A stretch of 64,000 bases of DNA, taken from contig NZ_FMCX01000001.1 in NCBI RefSeq assembly GCF_900091555.1, forward strand, positions 1 to 64,000. The letters are read 5' to 3'. A program made the position numbers and the translations under genes. Each line of letters begins with the position of its first letter. The first letter of the stretch is position 1. Positions 53,163 to 64,000 of this stretch are shown in pieces. Source of the stretch: Micromonospora mirobrigensis. GTDB taxonomy: Bacteria > Actinomycetota > Actinomycetes > Mycobacteriales > Micromonosporaceae. The notes beneath the pieces were generated by a model. That model ran no database searches. It was not told the origin of the DNA and saw only the letters and a list, made by a program, of their open reading frames with translations.

Positions 53163-54116
53163 TCACCCGCTGACGCAGGCCCGCAGGAAGTCGATCCCGG
53201 GGACGGCGAAGACCAGGCAGACCGCGGCCATCCGGCCGATCGTCGGCCGGCGGGTGGCCACCGCGTACGCCACCATCAGCACCGGCGCCAGGGCCACCTG
53301 AACGGCCCACGACTCCCCGCGGACCATCGGGTCCAGGTGGCAGGTGACCAGCCACACCACCGTCGCGACCACCCAGAGCCCCAGCCCGAGGCGGCGGCAG
53401 CGCCGCGGCGTCCACCGCACCGCCGCCGTGGTGACCCCGGCGCCGGTGTCGGCGGCCACGTCGAGCACCGTGGTCGGCAGGTAGAGCGCCGCCGCCAGCA
53501 GCAGCCCCAGCACGGCCAGCACGAGCGGATAGTCGCCCACCGGCCGGTGCAGCGACCAGCCGGCGACCGGCGCGAGCACGCCCACCACGACGGCGTTGAC
53601 CGCGACGTCCACCCCGGGACGGCCCTTGAGCCGGGCCGGCGGGGCGCTGTAGAGCCAGCCGAGCAGCAGGACGACGGCGGTGCCGGCGGCGAAGGCCGGG
53701 CCGGCCACCAACGCCACCGACACGGCGGCGACCGCGAACCGGCGGTGCCAGGCGGCCAGGTCGGCCTCGGTCAGCACGCCGGTGACCAGCGGGGCCGTCG
53801 CCTTGCGCGGGTTGCGTCGGTCGCTGGGCAGGTCATGCAGGTCGTTGACGGCGAGGACCGCGCCCCAGACCAGCGGGCCGAGCACGAGCAGCGCGGCCAC
53901 CGTCCGGGGCGCCGCCGCCGGCGAGGGCAGCCAGCTCCGGGTCGCCAGGACCGACCCGAACCATGCCGCCGCCCAACCCAGCGGCCAGAACCACGGGCGG
54001 GTCAACCGGAGCAGCGCCCCGGCCCGGGCCGCCGGCCCGGGCGGCGCACCCGGGCGGCCCGCCGGCCCGCCGGCGGTGGGGGCGGAACGGTCGGTCGCCG
54101 GGGGGTGAAGGGTCAT
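53163..54116 (-). CDS. UbiA-family prenyltransferase
   Basis: The 317-residue integral membrane protein has the first Asp-rich motif NDLHDLPSDRRNPRK (metal and prenyl diphosphate binding) and the second-half segment YSAPPARLKGRPGVDVAVNA, with about eight helices. It probably prenylates an aromatic or polar acceptor (menaquinone, heme or carotenoid-like side chains), and the acceptor is unclear. It begins 81 bases downstream of the MBL-fold gene on the same strand and is followed by a large hairpin. Confidence 0.9.
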   Translation of the reverse strand: MTLHPPATDRSAPTAGGPAGRPGAPPGPAARAGALLRLTRPWFWPLGWAAAWFGSVLATRSWLPSPAAAPRTVAALLVLGPLVWGAVLAVNDLHDLPSDRRNPRKATAPLVTGVLTEADLAAWHRRFAVAAVSVALVAGPAFAAGTAVVLLLGWLYSAPPARLKGRPGVDVAVNAVVVGVLAPVAGWSLHRPVGDYPLVLAVLGLLLAAALYLPTTVLDVAADTGAGVTTAAVRWTPRRCRRLGLGLWVVATVVWLVTCHLDPMVRGESWAVQVALAPVLMVAYAVATRRPTIGRMAAVCLVFAVPGIDFLRACVSG

Positions 54117-54197
54117 GAGCCGACGCTAGGCAGCCGCCGGGGCAGGAGCCTCCCGCCGACGGGGGCGGCTCACTCCCACCCCCGAGGGAACGCCGGG

Positions 54198-54944
54198 TCA
54201 GGGTTCGAGCACCCGCACCAGGCCGGGGGCGGCCACGTCGACCGGCCCGCCGTACGCCCGCCGCGCCGCCGCCACGGCGTCGGTCGGCTCGGTGCCCGGC
54301 CAGAGGTGGGTGAGCAGCACCGACCGCGCGCCGGCCAGCGCGGCGTACCGGCCGACCTCGGCGGCGCTGGAGAGGTTGCCGGCGTGCCGGTCGGGGATGT
54401 CGTCGACGTACGTCGCCTCGGCGATCAGCAGGTCGGCATCCCGGGCCAGCTCGACCAGGTCAGGGCTGGGGCCGGTGTCCCCGGTGTAGGCCAGCACCCC
54501 ACCGGGGCAGGTGAGGCGGACGCCGGCGTTGCTCACCCAGTGCGGCAGCGCCCAGGTTCGCGCCGCGAACGGGCCCACCTCGAAGCCCTCCCCCGGTGCG
54601 AACCCGCACAGTCGGTACGCCCCGTCGACCAGGCCCGGCTCGTCGATCGCCAGCAACGCGTCCAGGCTGCCGGCCGGTGCGTACACCGGAAGCGCCGCCG
54701 GGGCGCGGTCGGTGAGCACCCGGGCCCGCAGCAGCGGTTGCAGGTCGGCGCAGTGGTCGGGGTGGCCGTGGCTGACGTACACCGCGTCGACCGCGACGGC
54801 CGGCAGCCGGGCCAGCAGCGGCTGCACGGTCGCGTACCCGGGGTCGACCAGCAGCCGGAAACCGCCGTGCTCGACGAGGAAACCGGAGCAGCCCTGGTCT
54901 GCGCCGGGCCAGGCGCCACGACCCCCCAGAACGGTGATCCGCAC
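54198..54944 (-). CDS. MBL-fold metal-dependent hydrolase
   Basis: The 248-residue protein has the metallo-beta-lactamase zinc motif HGHPDHCADLQPLL, a later His in WALPHWVSNAG, Asp in LAYTGDTGPSPDLVEL and His in LLTHLWPGTEP, so all metal ligands appear present. It resembles the RNase Z-like/lactonase-like branch. It precedes the UbiA gene on the same strand; no direct functional link is obvious. Confidence 0.9.
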   Translation of the reverse strand: MRITVLGGRGAWPGADQGCSGFLVEHGGFRLLVDPGYATVQPLLARLPAVAVDAVYVSHGHPDHCADLQPLLRARVLTDRAPAALPVYAPAGSLDALLAIDEPGLVDGAYRLCGFAPGEGFEVGPFAARTWALPHWVSNAGVRLTCPGGVLAYTGDTGPSPDLVELARDADLLIAEATYVDDIPDRHAGNLSSAAEVGRYAALAGARSVLLTHLWPGTEPTDAVAAARRAYGGPVDVAAPGLVRVLEP

Positions 54945-54987
54945 CCCGTGACCCTACGCACCGGCCGGGCCTGGCGTCCGCCCCGAA

Positions 54988-55494
54988 TCAGGTGAAGACC
55001 AGGCCGAAGACCCAGAGCGCGGCGACCACCACGCCGGCGGTGAACTCGACCAGGAGGGACAGCCCGGCCGCGCCCAACGCCTGCTTCGTGGCCGGCCAGG
55101 CCAACTGGTTGCTGCCCAGCCGCAGCCGCTCGGCGACCCACACCCCGGCGACGAAGCCGATCACCAGGCCGACCACCGGGATCACGAAGAAGCCGACCAG
55201 CCCGAGCAGGCCACCGGCGAGCAGCGAGGAGGTGGGCACGCCGGTCCGCTTCAGGTTCCGGCCCGGCCAGGCGTACTTGACGATCGTCCCGCCGGCGGCG
55301 ACCACCGTCGCCGCGGCCAGCACCGCCCACCGGCCCGGGCCGGTGCCGCCGAAGAACGCCCAGATCAGCACCCCACCCCAGCACAGTGGCAGCGCGGGCA
55401 GGCCCGGCACCACCACCCCGGCCAACCCGGCCAGGATGGCCAGCGCCGCCACCACCGACACCGCCGCCTGCGAATCCGTCAACCCCACGCCCAC
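54988..55494 (-). CDS. DUF456 membrane protein
   Basis: The 168-residue protein has about four helices, and the repeated Gly-rich pattern AILAGLAGVVVPGLPALPLCWGGVLIWAFFGG and GFFVIPVVGLVIGFVAGVWVAE is the DUF456 signature. It follows the EAL gene by 10 bases and precedes the MBL gene by 43. The function is unknown. Confidence 0.88.
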   Translation of the reverse strand: MGVGLTDSQAAVSVVAALAILAGLAGVVVPGLPALPLCWGGVLIWAFFGGTGPGRWAVLAAATVVAAGGTIVKYAWPGRNLKRTGVPTSSLLAGGLLGLVGFFVIPVVGLVIGFVAGVWVAERLRLGSNQLAWPATKQALGAAGLSLLVEFTAGVVVAALWVFGLVFT

Positions 55495-55504
55495 TCCCGT
55501 CCGT

Positions 55505-57658
55505 TCACACCGTCACGGCGTCGCCGCGCAGCCGCGCGGTGATCTCCTCGGCCGGTACCGGGCCGCCGAACCAGCGGCCCTGCCCGGTGTCGCAGCGCAG
55601 CGCCCGCAACCGTTCGGCCTGCGTAACGGTCTCCACCGCCTCGGCGGTCACCCACAGCTCCAGCGCGTGTGCCAGCCGCACCAGCGCGTCCACGATCCGC
55701 TCGTCCCGATGGTCGGCGGGCCCGTCGGCGTCCCCGGCCCGGATCCCCTCGACGAACGGCCCGGCCAGCTTCAGGCTGTGGATCGGCAGCCGCCGCAGGT
55801 ACGCCAGGTTGGAGTAGCCGGTGCCGAAGTCGTCCACGGCCAGCCGTACGCCGAGCGCCGCCAGCCGGTGCAGCGCCCGCAGCGGCTCCCCCGCCGTGCC
55901 CATCACCGCGCTCTCGGTCAGCTCCAGCTGGAGCAGCTCCGCGGGCAGGCCGCTGGTGGCGAGCGCGCCCGCCACCATCTCCACCACGGCCGGCTCCTCC
56001 ACCTGCCGGGCGGCCAGGTTGACGCTGACCACCAGCCGGGCCGCCGGGAAGGACCGCCACCACGCCTCGGCGTCCCGGCAGGCCCGCTCGAGCACCCAGG
56101 CGCCGAGCCGGACGATCAGCCCGGTCTCCTCGGCCAGGCCGATGAACCGGTCCGGGCCGATCAGGCCCAGCTCCGGGTGACGCCAGCGGACCAGCGCCTC
56201 GACGGCTCGCATCGAACCGTCCAACAGGGACACGATCGGCTGGTAGTGCAGCACGAACTCGCCCCGGTCCAGGGCCGCGGGCAGGCCGGCGGCCAGCGCC
56301 GACCGGGCGATGTCCCGGGCGCTGCGCTCCGGGTCGTACACCGCCCACCGACCGCGGCCCTCCGCCTTCGCCCAGTAGAGCGTCGTGTCGGCGGCCTTCA
56401 TCAGGTCGGAGGCGTTGGTCTCCCCGGCCGGGCACTCCACGATCCCGATGCTGGCCGAGACGGCCAACTGCTGGTCGCCGATCACCACCGGGGCGGCCAC
56501 CGCGGCGAGCGCCGACTCGGCCACCGCCACCGCCCGGCCGTCGCCACCGGTCCGGACCAGGATGACGAACTCGTCGCCACCCATCCGCGCCACCAGGTGC
56601 CCCTGTGCGGCGACGCAGTCGGCGAGCCGCCGGGCGATCACCACCAGCAGCCGGTCACCCAGGTCGTGGCCGAGGCTGTCGTTGACCGCCTTGAAGCCGT
56701 CCAGGTCCAGGAAGCAGACCCCGACCGGCTGGTCCGGCGGGGCGGCCTGGAGGACGTGACCGAGGGTCTCGAAGAACAGCGTCCGGTTGGGCAGCCCGGT
56801 GAGCGGGTCGTGCAGCGCCTGGAACCGCAGCCGCTGCTGGAGCTCGTACCGTTCGGTGATGTCCTCGATCATCGCCACGGTGAACCGGGGCCGGCCGTCG
56901 TCGTGCCGGACCAGCGACACCGCCAGGTCGGTCCAGACCACGCTGCCGTCCTTGCGGTGGTAGCGCTTCTCCACCCGGACCGTGTCGTGCTTGCCGTCGA
57001 TCAGCTCCTGGTAGAGCTCCCACATCCCGGCCGCGTCGTCGACGTGGAACAGCGCCGCCACGTTCGTCTGCCGCAGCTCACCGATGGTGTAACCGAGCAT
57101 GTCGGCGAAGGACTGGTTCACGTCGATGATCACGCCGTCGATGCCGGCGATGCCGATGCCGATGGCCGCGCCGGTGAAGACCGCCCGGAACCGCGCCTCG
57201 CTGTCCCGCAACGCCTGCTCGACCGCGTCCCGGGCCTGCCAGGCCGACCGGGCGATCCGCTCCTGCTGGCTGAAGGTCCGGTCGCGCAGGGCCGCGGCGA
57301 AGCCGGCGGCCAGCGCCGCCTGCAACGCGTCGACCCGGTCGGCCACACCGCCGGGGCCGCCCCGGTCCGGCAGCACCACGGGTACGAAGCGCTCGCCGAG
57401 CGCCCGCACCGACCAGTCGAGTACGCCCGGCTCGGTCAGGTGCGCCTCGACCAGCGCCCGCCCGACGTCCCGGGCCGGCCGGGCGGAGAACGGTTCGGCC
57501 AGGGCCGCCTGCGCGAGTCGTACCGTTTGCGCCAGCAGCAGCCGCTCGGTCTCCGCCGCGCTCAGCGGCACGAAGCCGAGCCGGCGCACCGCCCGGGCCC
57601 ACGCCGAGGCGTACTCGTGGGCGCCCGGTCGGCTGACGTCCTCCTCGCCGGGAGCCAC
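55505..57658 (-). CDS. PAS-GGDEF-EAL cyclic-di-GMP turnover protein
   Basis: The 717-residue protein has an N-terminal helical domain of about 150 residues, PAS (about 155-280, with the GYTIGEL pattern), GGDEF with an intact GGDEF (360-364) and EAL with EAL (486-488), Asn546-type residue, ELTES, DDFGTGYS (Asp608/Asp609), Lys629 and Glu672. Both catalytic sites look intact, so it may both make and break c-di-GMP. The HSLKLAGPFV segment replaces the usual LKIDRSFV, but the key Lys is retained. It is soluble and 9 bases after the DUF574 gene. Confidence 0.94.
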   Translation of the reverse strand: MAPGEEDVSRPGAHEYASAWARAVRRLGFVPLSAAETERLLLAQTVRLAQAALAEPFSARPARDVGRALVEAHLTEPGVLDWSVRALGERFVPVVLPDRGGPGGVADRVDALQAALAAGFAAALRDRTFSQQERIARSAWQARDAVEQALRDSEARFRAVFTGAAIGIGIAGIDGVIIDVNQSFADMLGYTIGELRQTNVAALFHVDDAAGMWELYQELIDGKHDTVRVEKRYHRKDGSVVWTDLAVSLVRHDDGRPRFTVAMIEDITERYELQQRLRFQALHDPLTGLPNRTLFFETLGHVLQAAPPDQPVGVCFLDLDGFKAVNDSLGHDLGDRLLVVIARRLADCVAAQGHLVARMGGDEFVILVRTGGDGRAVAVAESALAAVAAPVVIGDQQLAVSASIGIVECPAGETNASDLMKAADTTLYWAKAEGRGRWAVYDPERSARDIARSALAAGLPAALDRGEFVLHYQPIVSLLDGSMRAVEALVRWRHPELGLIGPDRFIGLAEETGLIVRLGAWVLERACRDAEAWWRSFPAARLVVSVNLAARQVEEPAVVEMVAGALATSGLPAELLQLELTESAVMGTAGEPLRALHRLAALGVRLAVDDFGTGYSNLAYLRRLPIHSLKLAGPFVEGIRAGDADGPADHRDERIVDALVRLAHALELWVTAEAVETVTQAERLRALRCDTGQGRWFGGPVPAEEITARLRGDAVTV

Positions 57659-57667
57659 GGCGCTGCC

Positions 57668-58486
57668 TCAGCCGCCCGGACGGTCCTGGCGGGCGACGCC
57701 GCCGAACGCGCCGAACCGTTCGGGGTGCTCGTCGACGTCGGACGGCGAGTCGGGCCGCCAGAGCGGCATGTGCACCACGCCCGGCTCGAGGATCGTCCAG
57801 TCGCCGAAGAAGCCGCTGATCTCGGCCCGGGAGCGCAGCGTGATCTCGGTGGCGGTACGCGCCGACAGCCGCTGCGCGTCGAGCATCTCCTGCGGCTGGT
57901 CCTCGAAGGTGGAGTGGGAGATGACCAGGAAGCTGCCGGGGACGGCGGCGGCCCGCAGGGTGGCCAGGATGTCGCCCGGACGGTCGGCGTCCGGGATGAA
58001 GTGCACCACCCCGGCGAGCAGGATGCCCACCGGCCGGTCGAAGTCGATCAGCCCGCTGCCCCGGGCCCCGTCCAGGATCAGCTTCGGGTCCCGCAGGTCG
58101 GCGTGGACGGCGACGGCCCGGTCGTTGCCGGCGAGCAGTTCCCGGCTGTGCGCCACCGCCACCGGGTCGATGTCGACGTAGACGATCCGGGCGTCCGGGT
58201 TGGCGGCCTGGGCCACCTCGTGCACGTTACCGACGGTGGGGATGCCGGAGCCGATGTCGAGGAACTGGTCGATGCCGGCGTCCAGCAGCACCCGGACGGC
58301 GCGGCGGAGGAACTCCCGGCCGGAGCGCATGGTGGCCGCCAGGTTGGGGGTCATCGCGGCGATCTGCTCGGCGAGCTGCCGGTCGATCTCGAAGTTGTGC
58401 GCCCCACCGAGGAAGTAGTCGTAGACCCGGGCGGCGCTGGGCCGCGTCAGGTCGATCTCGGTGGGGATGTTCTCCGGCTTCTGCAT
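57668..58486 (-). CDS. DUF574-type SAM-dependent methyltransferase
   Basis: The 272-residue protein begins with EIDLTRPSAARVYDYFLGGAHNF (the DUF574 signature) and has a SAM-binding DIGSGIPTVGNVHEVAQ, an acidic strand (IVYVDIDPVAVAH) and ILLAGVVHFIPD. Streptomyces proteins of this type are abundant and poorly characterised. It lies 9 bases upstream of the GGDEF-EAL gene on the same strand. The target is unknown. Confidence 0.9.
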   Translation of the reverse strand: MQKPENIPTEIDLTRPSAARVYDYFLGGAHNFEIDRQLAEQIAAMTPNLAATMRSGREFLRRAVRVLLDAGIDQFLDIGSGIPTVGNVHEVAQAANPDARIVYVDIDPVAVAHSRELLAGNDRAVAVHADLRDPKLILDGARGSGLIDFDRPVGILLAGVVHFIPDADRPGDILATLRAAAVPGSFLVISHSTFEDQPQEMLDAQRLSARTATEITLRSRAEISGFFGDWTILEPGVVHMPLWRPDSPSDVDEHPERFGAFGGVARQDRPGG

Positions 58487-58682
58487 GGCTTCGCCCCTGG
58501 TCGTCGCCGCGGCGCGGGAGCACGCCGGTCGTCGGGCGCGGCGCAGCGCGCGAGGGGAACCGGCCGACCCGCGGATCGAGTGGTGCTGACCACTCTATGC
58601 GCGCCCGGCCACCAACGGGAGATCCACTTTTCGCCGCCCCGGGCCGCCCGACCGGCCGCCCGGGGCCCCCGGCCCGAAGGCC

Positions 58683-59885
<1,203 letters not shown>

Positions 59886-59997
59886 CGGCGCTCACGTCCT
59901 TCGGGGGTGGGAAGGGGCTGGCGGTCGCGGGAATGGCCCGGGTCACGGGCGTGCCCGGCGCCAGGATATCCGCGCGCCGACCGGATAGGTTTGCGGC

Positions 59998-60955
<958 letters not shown>

Positions 60956-60963
<8 letters not shown>

Positions 60964-61645
60964 GCGCGGCCCGGCCGGGCGGGACAGCGGCGCCGTGGCC
61001 CGGGTCGCCGCCGCGTCGGTCGCCGCCGGGTGCGTGCTGGCCGGCACGGCCGCGGTGACGTTCGCAGTGGTCGCCGGCACGGGCGCGGGCCTGACCGGGT
61101 ACGTCAGCGAGGCGGGCATCGCCAGCAGCGGGTACGCCCCGACGTACCGGATCGGGGTGTTCGCCCTGGCGGCGGCGTTGCTGCTGCTCGCCGCGGCGCT
61201 GCCCCCGGCGTTGCCGGTCGCGGCCGGGCTGCTCGGCGCCGGCGCGGTCTTCACGGCCCTGTCGGGGGCGGTGACGTGCAGCGCCGGTTGCCCGCTGCCG
61301 CCGTTCGAGGCGGCGACCGTGGCGGACCTGGTGCACGCCGGGGCGAGCATCGTGGCGATGGCGTCGACGGTCTTCGCGATGCTGGTGATCGCGCTCTCCC
61401 CGCACGCGGCACCCCGGCTGCGCCGGGTGTCGCGGCTGGCGGTGGCGGTGGCGCTGCCGGTGGCCGGCGCGATCGCCGTCGGGTTGGTGACGGTGGGCCG
61501 GGGCAGCCTGCTGGGCGGGCTGGAGCGGCTGCTGCTTGCGGTCGGCGCAGCCTGGGGTCTGGGCACCGCCGCGGTGCTGGGACGGCGGACCCGTTCGGCC
61601 GTGAACGTGACGAACGGGTCACCGCGCGAGAAACAGCGTGTGTAA
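60956..61645 (+). CDS. DUF998 membrane protein
   Basis: The 229-residue protein has about six helices (from VAAGCVLAGTAAVTFAVVAG through LLLAVGAAWGLGTAAVLG) and the DUF998 layout with a short Cys-containing loop (VTCSAGCPLPP). The GTG at 60956 overlaps the GST-like stop. It is probably translationally coupled. The function is unknown. Confidence 0.8.
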
Positions 61646-61834
61646 GGAGCGTCACCGGCATCGCTCATTCCAGTTGTGGACCTGACGGGAGTACCGTCGG
61701 CAGGCGATGACCAACGTCTGGGACCTGACCGTGCGCCTGTATGTCGACCTTCGACTGCAGGCCAGCGGCATCTGTCCGGCGCAGCCGCTCTCCTGACGCC
61801 TGCCCCGTTCCGCCCTTCCCGACTTGGACGTCCC

Positions 61835-63139
61835 ATGGCTTCCGCCCTGCGCAAGATCCCCTTCTCCGTACAGATCCTCCTCGGCCTCGTGCTCGGCGTG
61901 GCGCTCGGCTTCGTTGCCCGGGCCAACGACCTGAGCTGGCTCACCACCACCCTCGACACCGTCGGTGGCCTCTTCGTCCAGCTGCTCAAGCTGGCCGTCC
62001 CGCCGCTGGTCTTCACCGCGATCGTGGTCAGCGTGGTCAGCCTGCGCGGGGTGGCCAACGCCGCCCGGCTGGCGGTCAAGACGCTGCTCTGGTTCGGCAT
62101 CACCGCGCTGATCGCGGTGACCGTCGGCATCGGCCTCGGCCTGCTGGTCGACCCGGGCCGCGGGGTCGACCTGAACGTCGCCGGCGCCGAGGCGCCCACC
62201 AAGGCCGGCTCGTGGACCGACTTCCTCACCGGGATCGTCCCGACCAACCCGGTCGGCGCGTTCGTCGACAACAACGTGCTCCAGATCGTCTTCCTCGCCC
62301 TGGTGGTCGGTGCCGCCGCGCTGCTGATCGGCGAGGCCGCCGAGCCGTTCGTGAACCTCAACCGCTCGGTCCTGGCCATCGTGCAGAAGGCGCTGTGGTG
62401 GGTGATCCGGCTCGCCCCGATCGGCACCCTGGGCCTGATCGGCAACGCCGTCGCCTCGTACGGCTGGGACCTGCTGGCCCCGCTCGCCAAGTTCACCACC
62501 GCCGTCTACGTCGGCTGCGCCATCGTGCTGCTCGTGGTCTACCCGGTGCTGTTGGTGGCCGCCGGCCGGCTCAACCCGCTGCGCTTCTACGCCGGCGCCT
62601 GGCCCGCCATCGAGCTGGCCTTCGTCTCCCGCTCCTCGGTGGGCACCATGCCGGTGACCCAGCGTTCCGTCGAGCGGCTCGGCGTCCCCCGCGAGTACGC
62701 CTCCTTCGCCGTGCCCTTCGGCGCCACCACGAAGATGGACGGCTGCGCCGCGATCTACCCGGCCCTGGCGGCGATCTTCGTGGCGCAGGTCTTCGGCGTG
62801 CAGCTCGGCGTCGGCGACTACCTGCTGATCGCCTTCGTCTCGGTGGTCGGCTCCGCGGCGACCGCCGGCCTGACCGGCGCGCTGGTGATGCTGACCCTGA
62901 CCCTGAGCACGCTGGGCCTGCCGCTGGCCGGCGCCGGCCTGCTGCTGGCCATCGACCCGATCCTCGACATGATCCGCACCGCCACCAACGTGGCCGGGCA
63001 GGCGCTGGTGCCGACCATCGTCGCCGCCCGCGAGGGCACCCTGGACCGGGCCGCGTACGACACGGCCGGCAAGCGGGACCTGACCGAGCCGGACCCGGCC
63101 GACCGCCCGGCGGAGCGGCTGGAGCCGGTCCCCGCCTGA
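61835..63139 (+). CDS. Dicarboxylate/amino acid:cation symporter (DAACS)
   Basis: The 434-residue protein has the DAACS motifs SSVGTMPVTQRS (serine-rich reentrant loop 1), VPFGATTKMDGCAAIYPALAAIFVAQ (usually GATINMDG, here GATTKMDG) and the last-helix ILDMIRTATNVAGQ (usually D-R-x-x-T-x-x-N-V). ATG 61835 is taken although the upstream site is weak. It probably imports C4-dicarboxylates, glutamate or aspartate with H+ or Na+. The Lys in place of Asn in the NMDG loop is unusual for canonical transporters. Confidence 0.88.
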   Translation: MASALRKIPFSVQILLGLVLGVALGFVARANDLSWLTTTLDTVGGLFVQLLKLAVPPLVFTAIVVSVVSLRGVANAARLAVKTLLWFGITALIAVTVGIGLGLLVDPGRGVDLNVAGAEAPTKAGSWTDFLTGIVPTNPVGAFVDNNVLQIVFLALVVGAAALLIGEAAEPFVNLNRSVLAIVQKALWWVIRLAPIGTLGLIGNAVASYGWDLLAPLAKFTTAVYVGCAIVLLVVYPVLLVAAGRLNPLRFYAGAWPAIELAFVSRSSVGTMPVTQRSVERLGVPREYASFAVPFGATTKMDGCAAIYPALAAIFVAQVFGVQLGVGDYLLIAFVSVVGSAATAGLTGALVMLTLTLSTLGLPLAGAGLLLAIDPILDMIRTATNVAGQALVPTIVAAREGTLDRAAYDTAGKRDLTEPDPADRPAERLEPVPA

Positions 63140-63154
63140 TCCGTGGCCACCCGT

Positions 63155-63183
63155 GGCGACCCGCCGGTCTCCGGCGGGTCGCC
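63155..63183 (+). terminator. Hairpin after the DAACS gene
   Basis: A perfect 13-bp stem (63155-63167 with 63171-63183) with a 3-nt loop starts 15 bases after the stop codon. No T tract is present. It separates the symporter from the Old Yellow Enzyme gene. Confidence 0.6.
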
Positions 63184-63233
63184 GCCTGGCTTCGTGGTGC
63201 CAAACCCACCGAACGTCCCGGAGGATCACCCCC

Positions 63234-64000
63234 ATGAGTGCCCTGTTCTCCCCGCTGACCCTGCGCGGCGTCACCCTGCCCAACCGGGTCGCCATGGCCC
63301 CGATGTGCCAGTACAGCGCCGGCCCCGACGGGCTGCCCACCGACTGGCACCGGGTCCACCTCTGCTCCCGGGCCGTCGGCGGCGTCGGCCTGATCGTCAC
63401 CGAGGCCACCGCCGTGGTCCCCGAGGGGCGGATCAGCCCCCAGGACACCGGCCTCTGGTCCGGCGCGCACATCGACGCCTGGCGGCCGATCACCCGTTTC
63501 CTCGCCGAGCACGGCGCGGTGCCCGCCGTGCAGCTGGCCCACGCCGGCTTCAAGGCCTCCACCCACCGCCCGTGGGACGCCGAGCGCGGCGGGGTGCCCG
63601 ACGCCGAGGGCGGCTGGACCCCGGTGGGCCCCGGGTCCGAGCCGTTCGTGCCCGAGTACCGGCGCCCCACCGCGCTGGACGAGCGTGGCATCGCCGCCGT
63701 GGTGGCCGCGTTCGCCACCGCCGCCGGCCGGGCCCTGGACGCCGGCTTCGCGGCCGTGGAGATCCACGCCGCGCACGGCTACCTGCTGCACGAGTTCCTC
63801 TCCCCGCTGACCAACCACCGTGCCGACGGCTACGGCGGCGACCGGGCCGGGCGGATGCGGCTCACCCTGGAGGTGGCCCGCGCGGTCCGCGCGGCAGTCG
63901 GGGAGGACGTGCCGGTGCTGACCCGGATCTCCGCCACCGACTGGGTCGAGGGCGGCTGGACCGTCGAGGACAGCGTGGTGCTGGCCGGGGAGCTCGCCGC
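63234..64000 (+). CDS. Old Yellow Enzyme family NADPH dehydrogenase (NamA/YqjM-like), truncated by window edge
   Basis: ATG 63234 follows GGAGG by about 9 bases. The visible 255 residues begin SALFSPLTLRGVTLPNRVAM and include MAPMCQYS (Cys25, the YqjM-type FMN-tuning Cys), QLAHAGFKASTHRPW, EIHAAHGYLLHEFLSPLTN and the RADGYGGDRAGR substrate/FMN loop. These match the thermophilic-like OYE subgroup. The remaining C-terminal third lies outside the window. Confidence 0.93.
   Translation, partial: MSALFSPLTLRGVTLPNRVAMAPMCQYSAGPDGLPTDWHRVHLCSRAVGGVGLIVTEATAVVPEGRISPQDTGLWSGAHIDAWRPITRFLAEHGAVPAVQLAHAGFKASTHRPWDAERGGVPDAEGGWTPVGPGSEPFVPEYRRPTALDERGIAAVVAAFATAAGRALDAGFAAVEIHAAHGYLLHEFLSPLTNHRADGYGGDRAGRMRLTLEVARAVRAAVGEDVPVLTRISATDWVEGGWTVEDSVVLAGELA

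Overview
The window is very GC-rich. It has GTG and TTG starts, purine-rich ribosome binding sites, dense ATGA/GTGA stop-start overlaps, mycothiol-type and F420-type enzymes and an actinobacterial translation gene block, all pointing to a filamentous actinomycete. Protein details and the dispersed intergenic repeats suggest Micromonosporaceae (Micromonospora-like). This is inference from the sequence only. I saw no tRNA, rRNA or CRISPR array.

Layout. (1) 0-0.3 kb: the 5' end of an IS110-family transposase runs off the left edge; its non-coding leader abuts dapB. (2) 0.3-20.9 kb, almost all minus strand: a conserved RNA and translation block, read right to left as rimP, nusA, rnpM/ylxR, infB, a TRM11-like methyltransferase, DUF503, rbfA, a DHH phosphoesterase, two small membrane proteins, a P-loop kinase, a MATE exporter, truB, ribF, rpsO, pnp, an M16 peptidase and dapB. 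Two plus-strand membrane proteins sharing a DWMR-PE motif are inserted after truB. (3) 21-27.6 kb, plus strand: a Tat-type lipoprotein with a DUF4439 protein, a PadR regulator driving an ABC/FtsX exporter, a deazaflavin-dependent reductase and a nucleotidyltransferase-like protein. (4) 27.6-37.7 kb, mostly minus: a VIT1-type transporter, map, a STAS protein facing a giant kinase-receiver-phosphatase-kinase hybrid, and a glutamine-synthetase-like, aldehyde dehydrogenase, SDR and peptidase C26 cluster that looks like gamma-glutamyl amine catabolism. (5) 37.9-42.5 kb: secreted proteins (beta-propeller, lipoprotein, soluble glucose dehydrogenase-like). (6) 42.3-51.3 kb: many short stress or accessory enzymes in changing orientation, including an ArsR-SRPBCC-TIGR03086 operon. 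(7) 51.3-64 kb: an APC permease, UbiA prenyltransferase, MBL hydrolase, DUF456, a PAS-GGDEF-EAL protein, a DUF574 methyltransferase, a thiolase, a GST-like quinone reductase, DUF998, a DAACS symporter and an Old Yellow Enzyme cut by the right edge.

How the parts work together. The left third couples transcription (NusA), ribosome maturation (RimP, RbfA), initiation (IF2), tRNA modification (TruB) and RNA turnover (PNPase, DHH oligoribonuclease). Two intergenic sites in this block carry the same paired repeat with a 31-bp period just after a stop codon. The middle holds regulation (PadR, STAS and SpoIIE-type partner switching) and amine catabolism. The right part is accessory metabolism and membrane transport.

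The most notable observations are the IS110 leader that may encode a bridge RNA, the paired 31-bp-period repeats, the hybrid kinase-phosphatase with its STAS neighbour, the DWMR-PE membrane protein pair, a probable CTG start on a DUF4396 gene, and a 90-nt compound hairpin downstream of ubiA.
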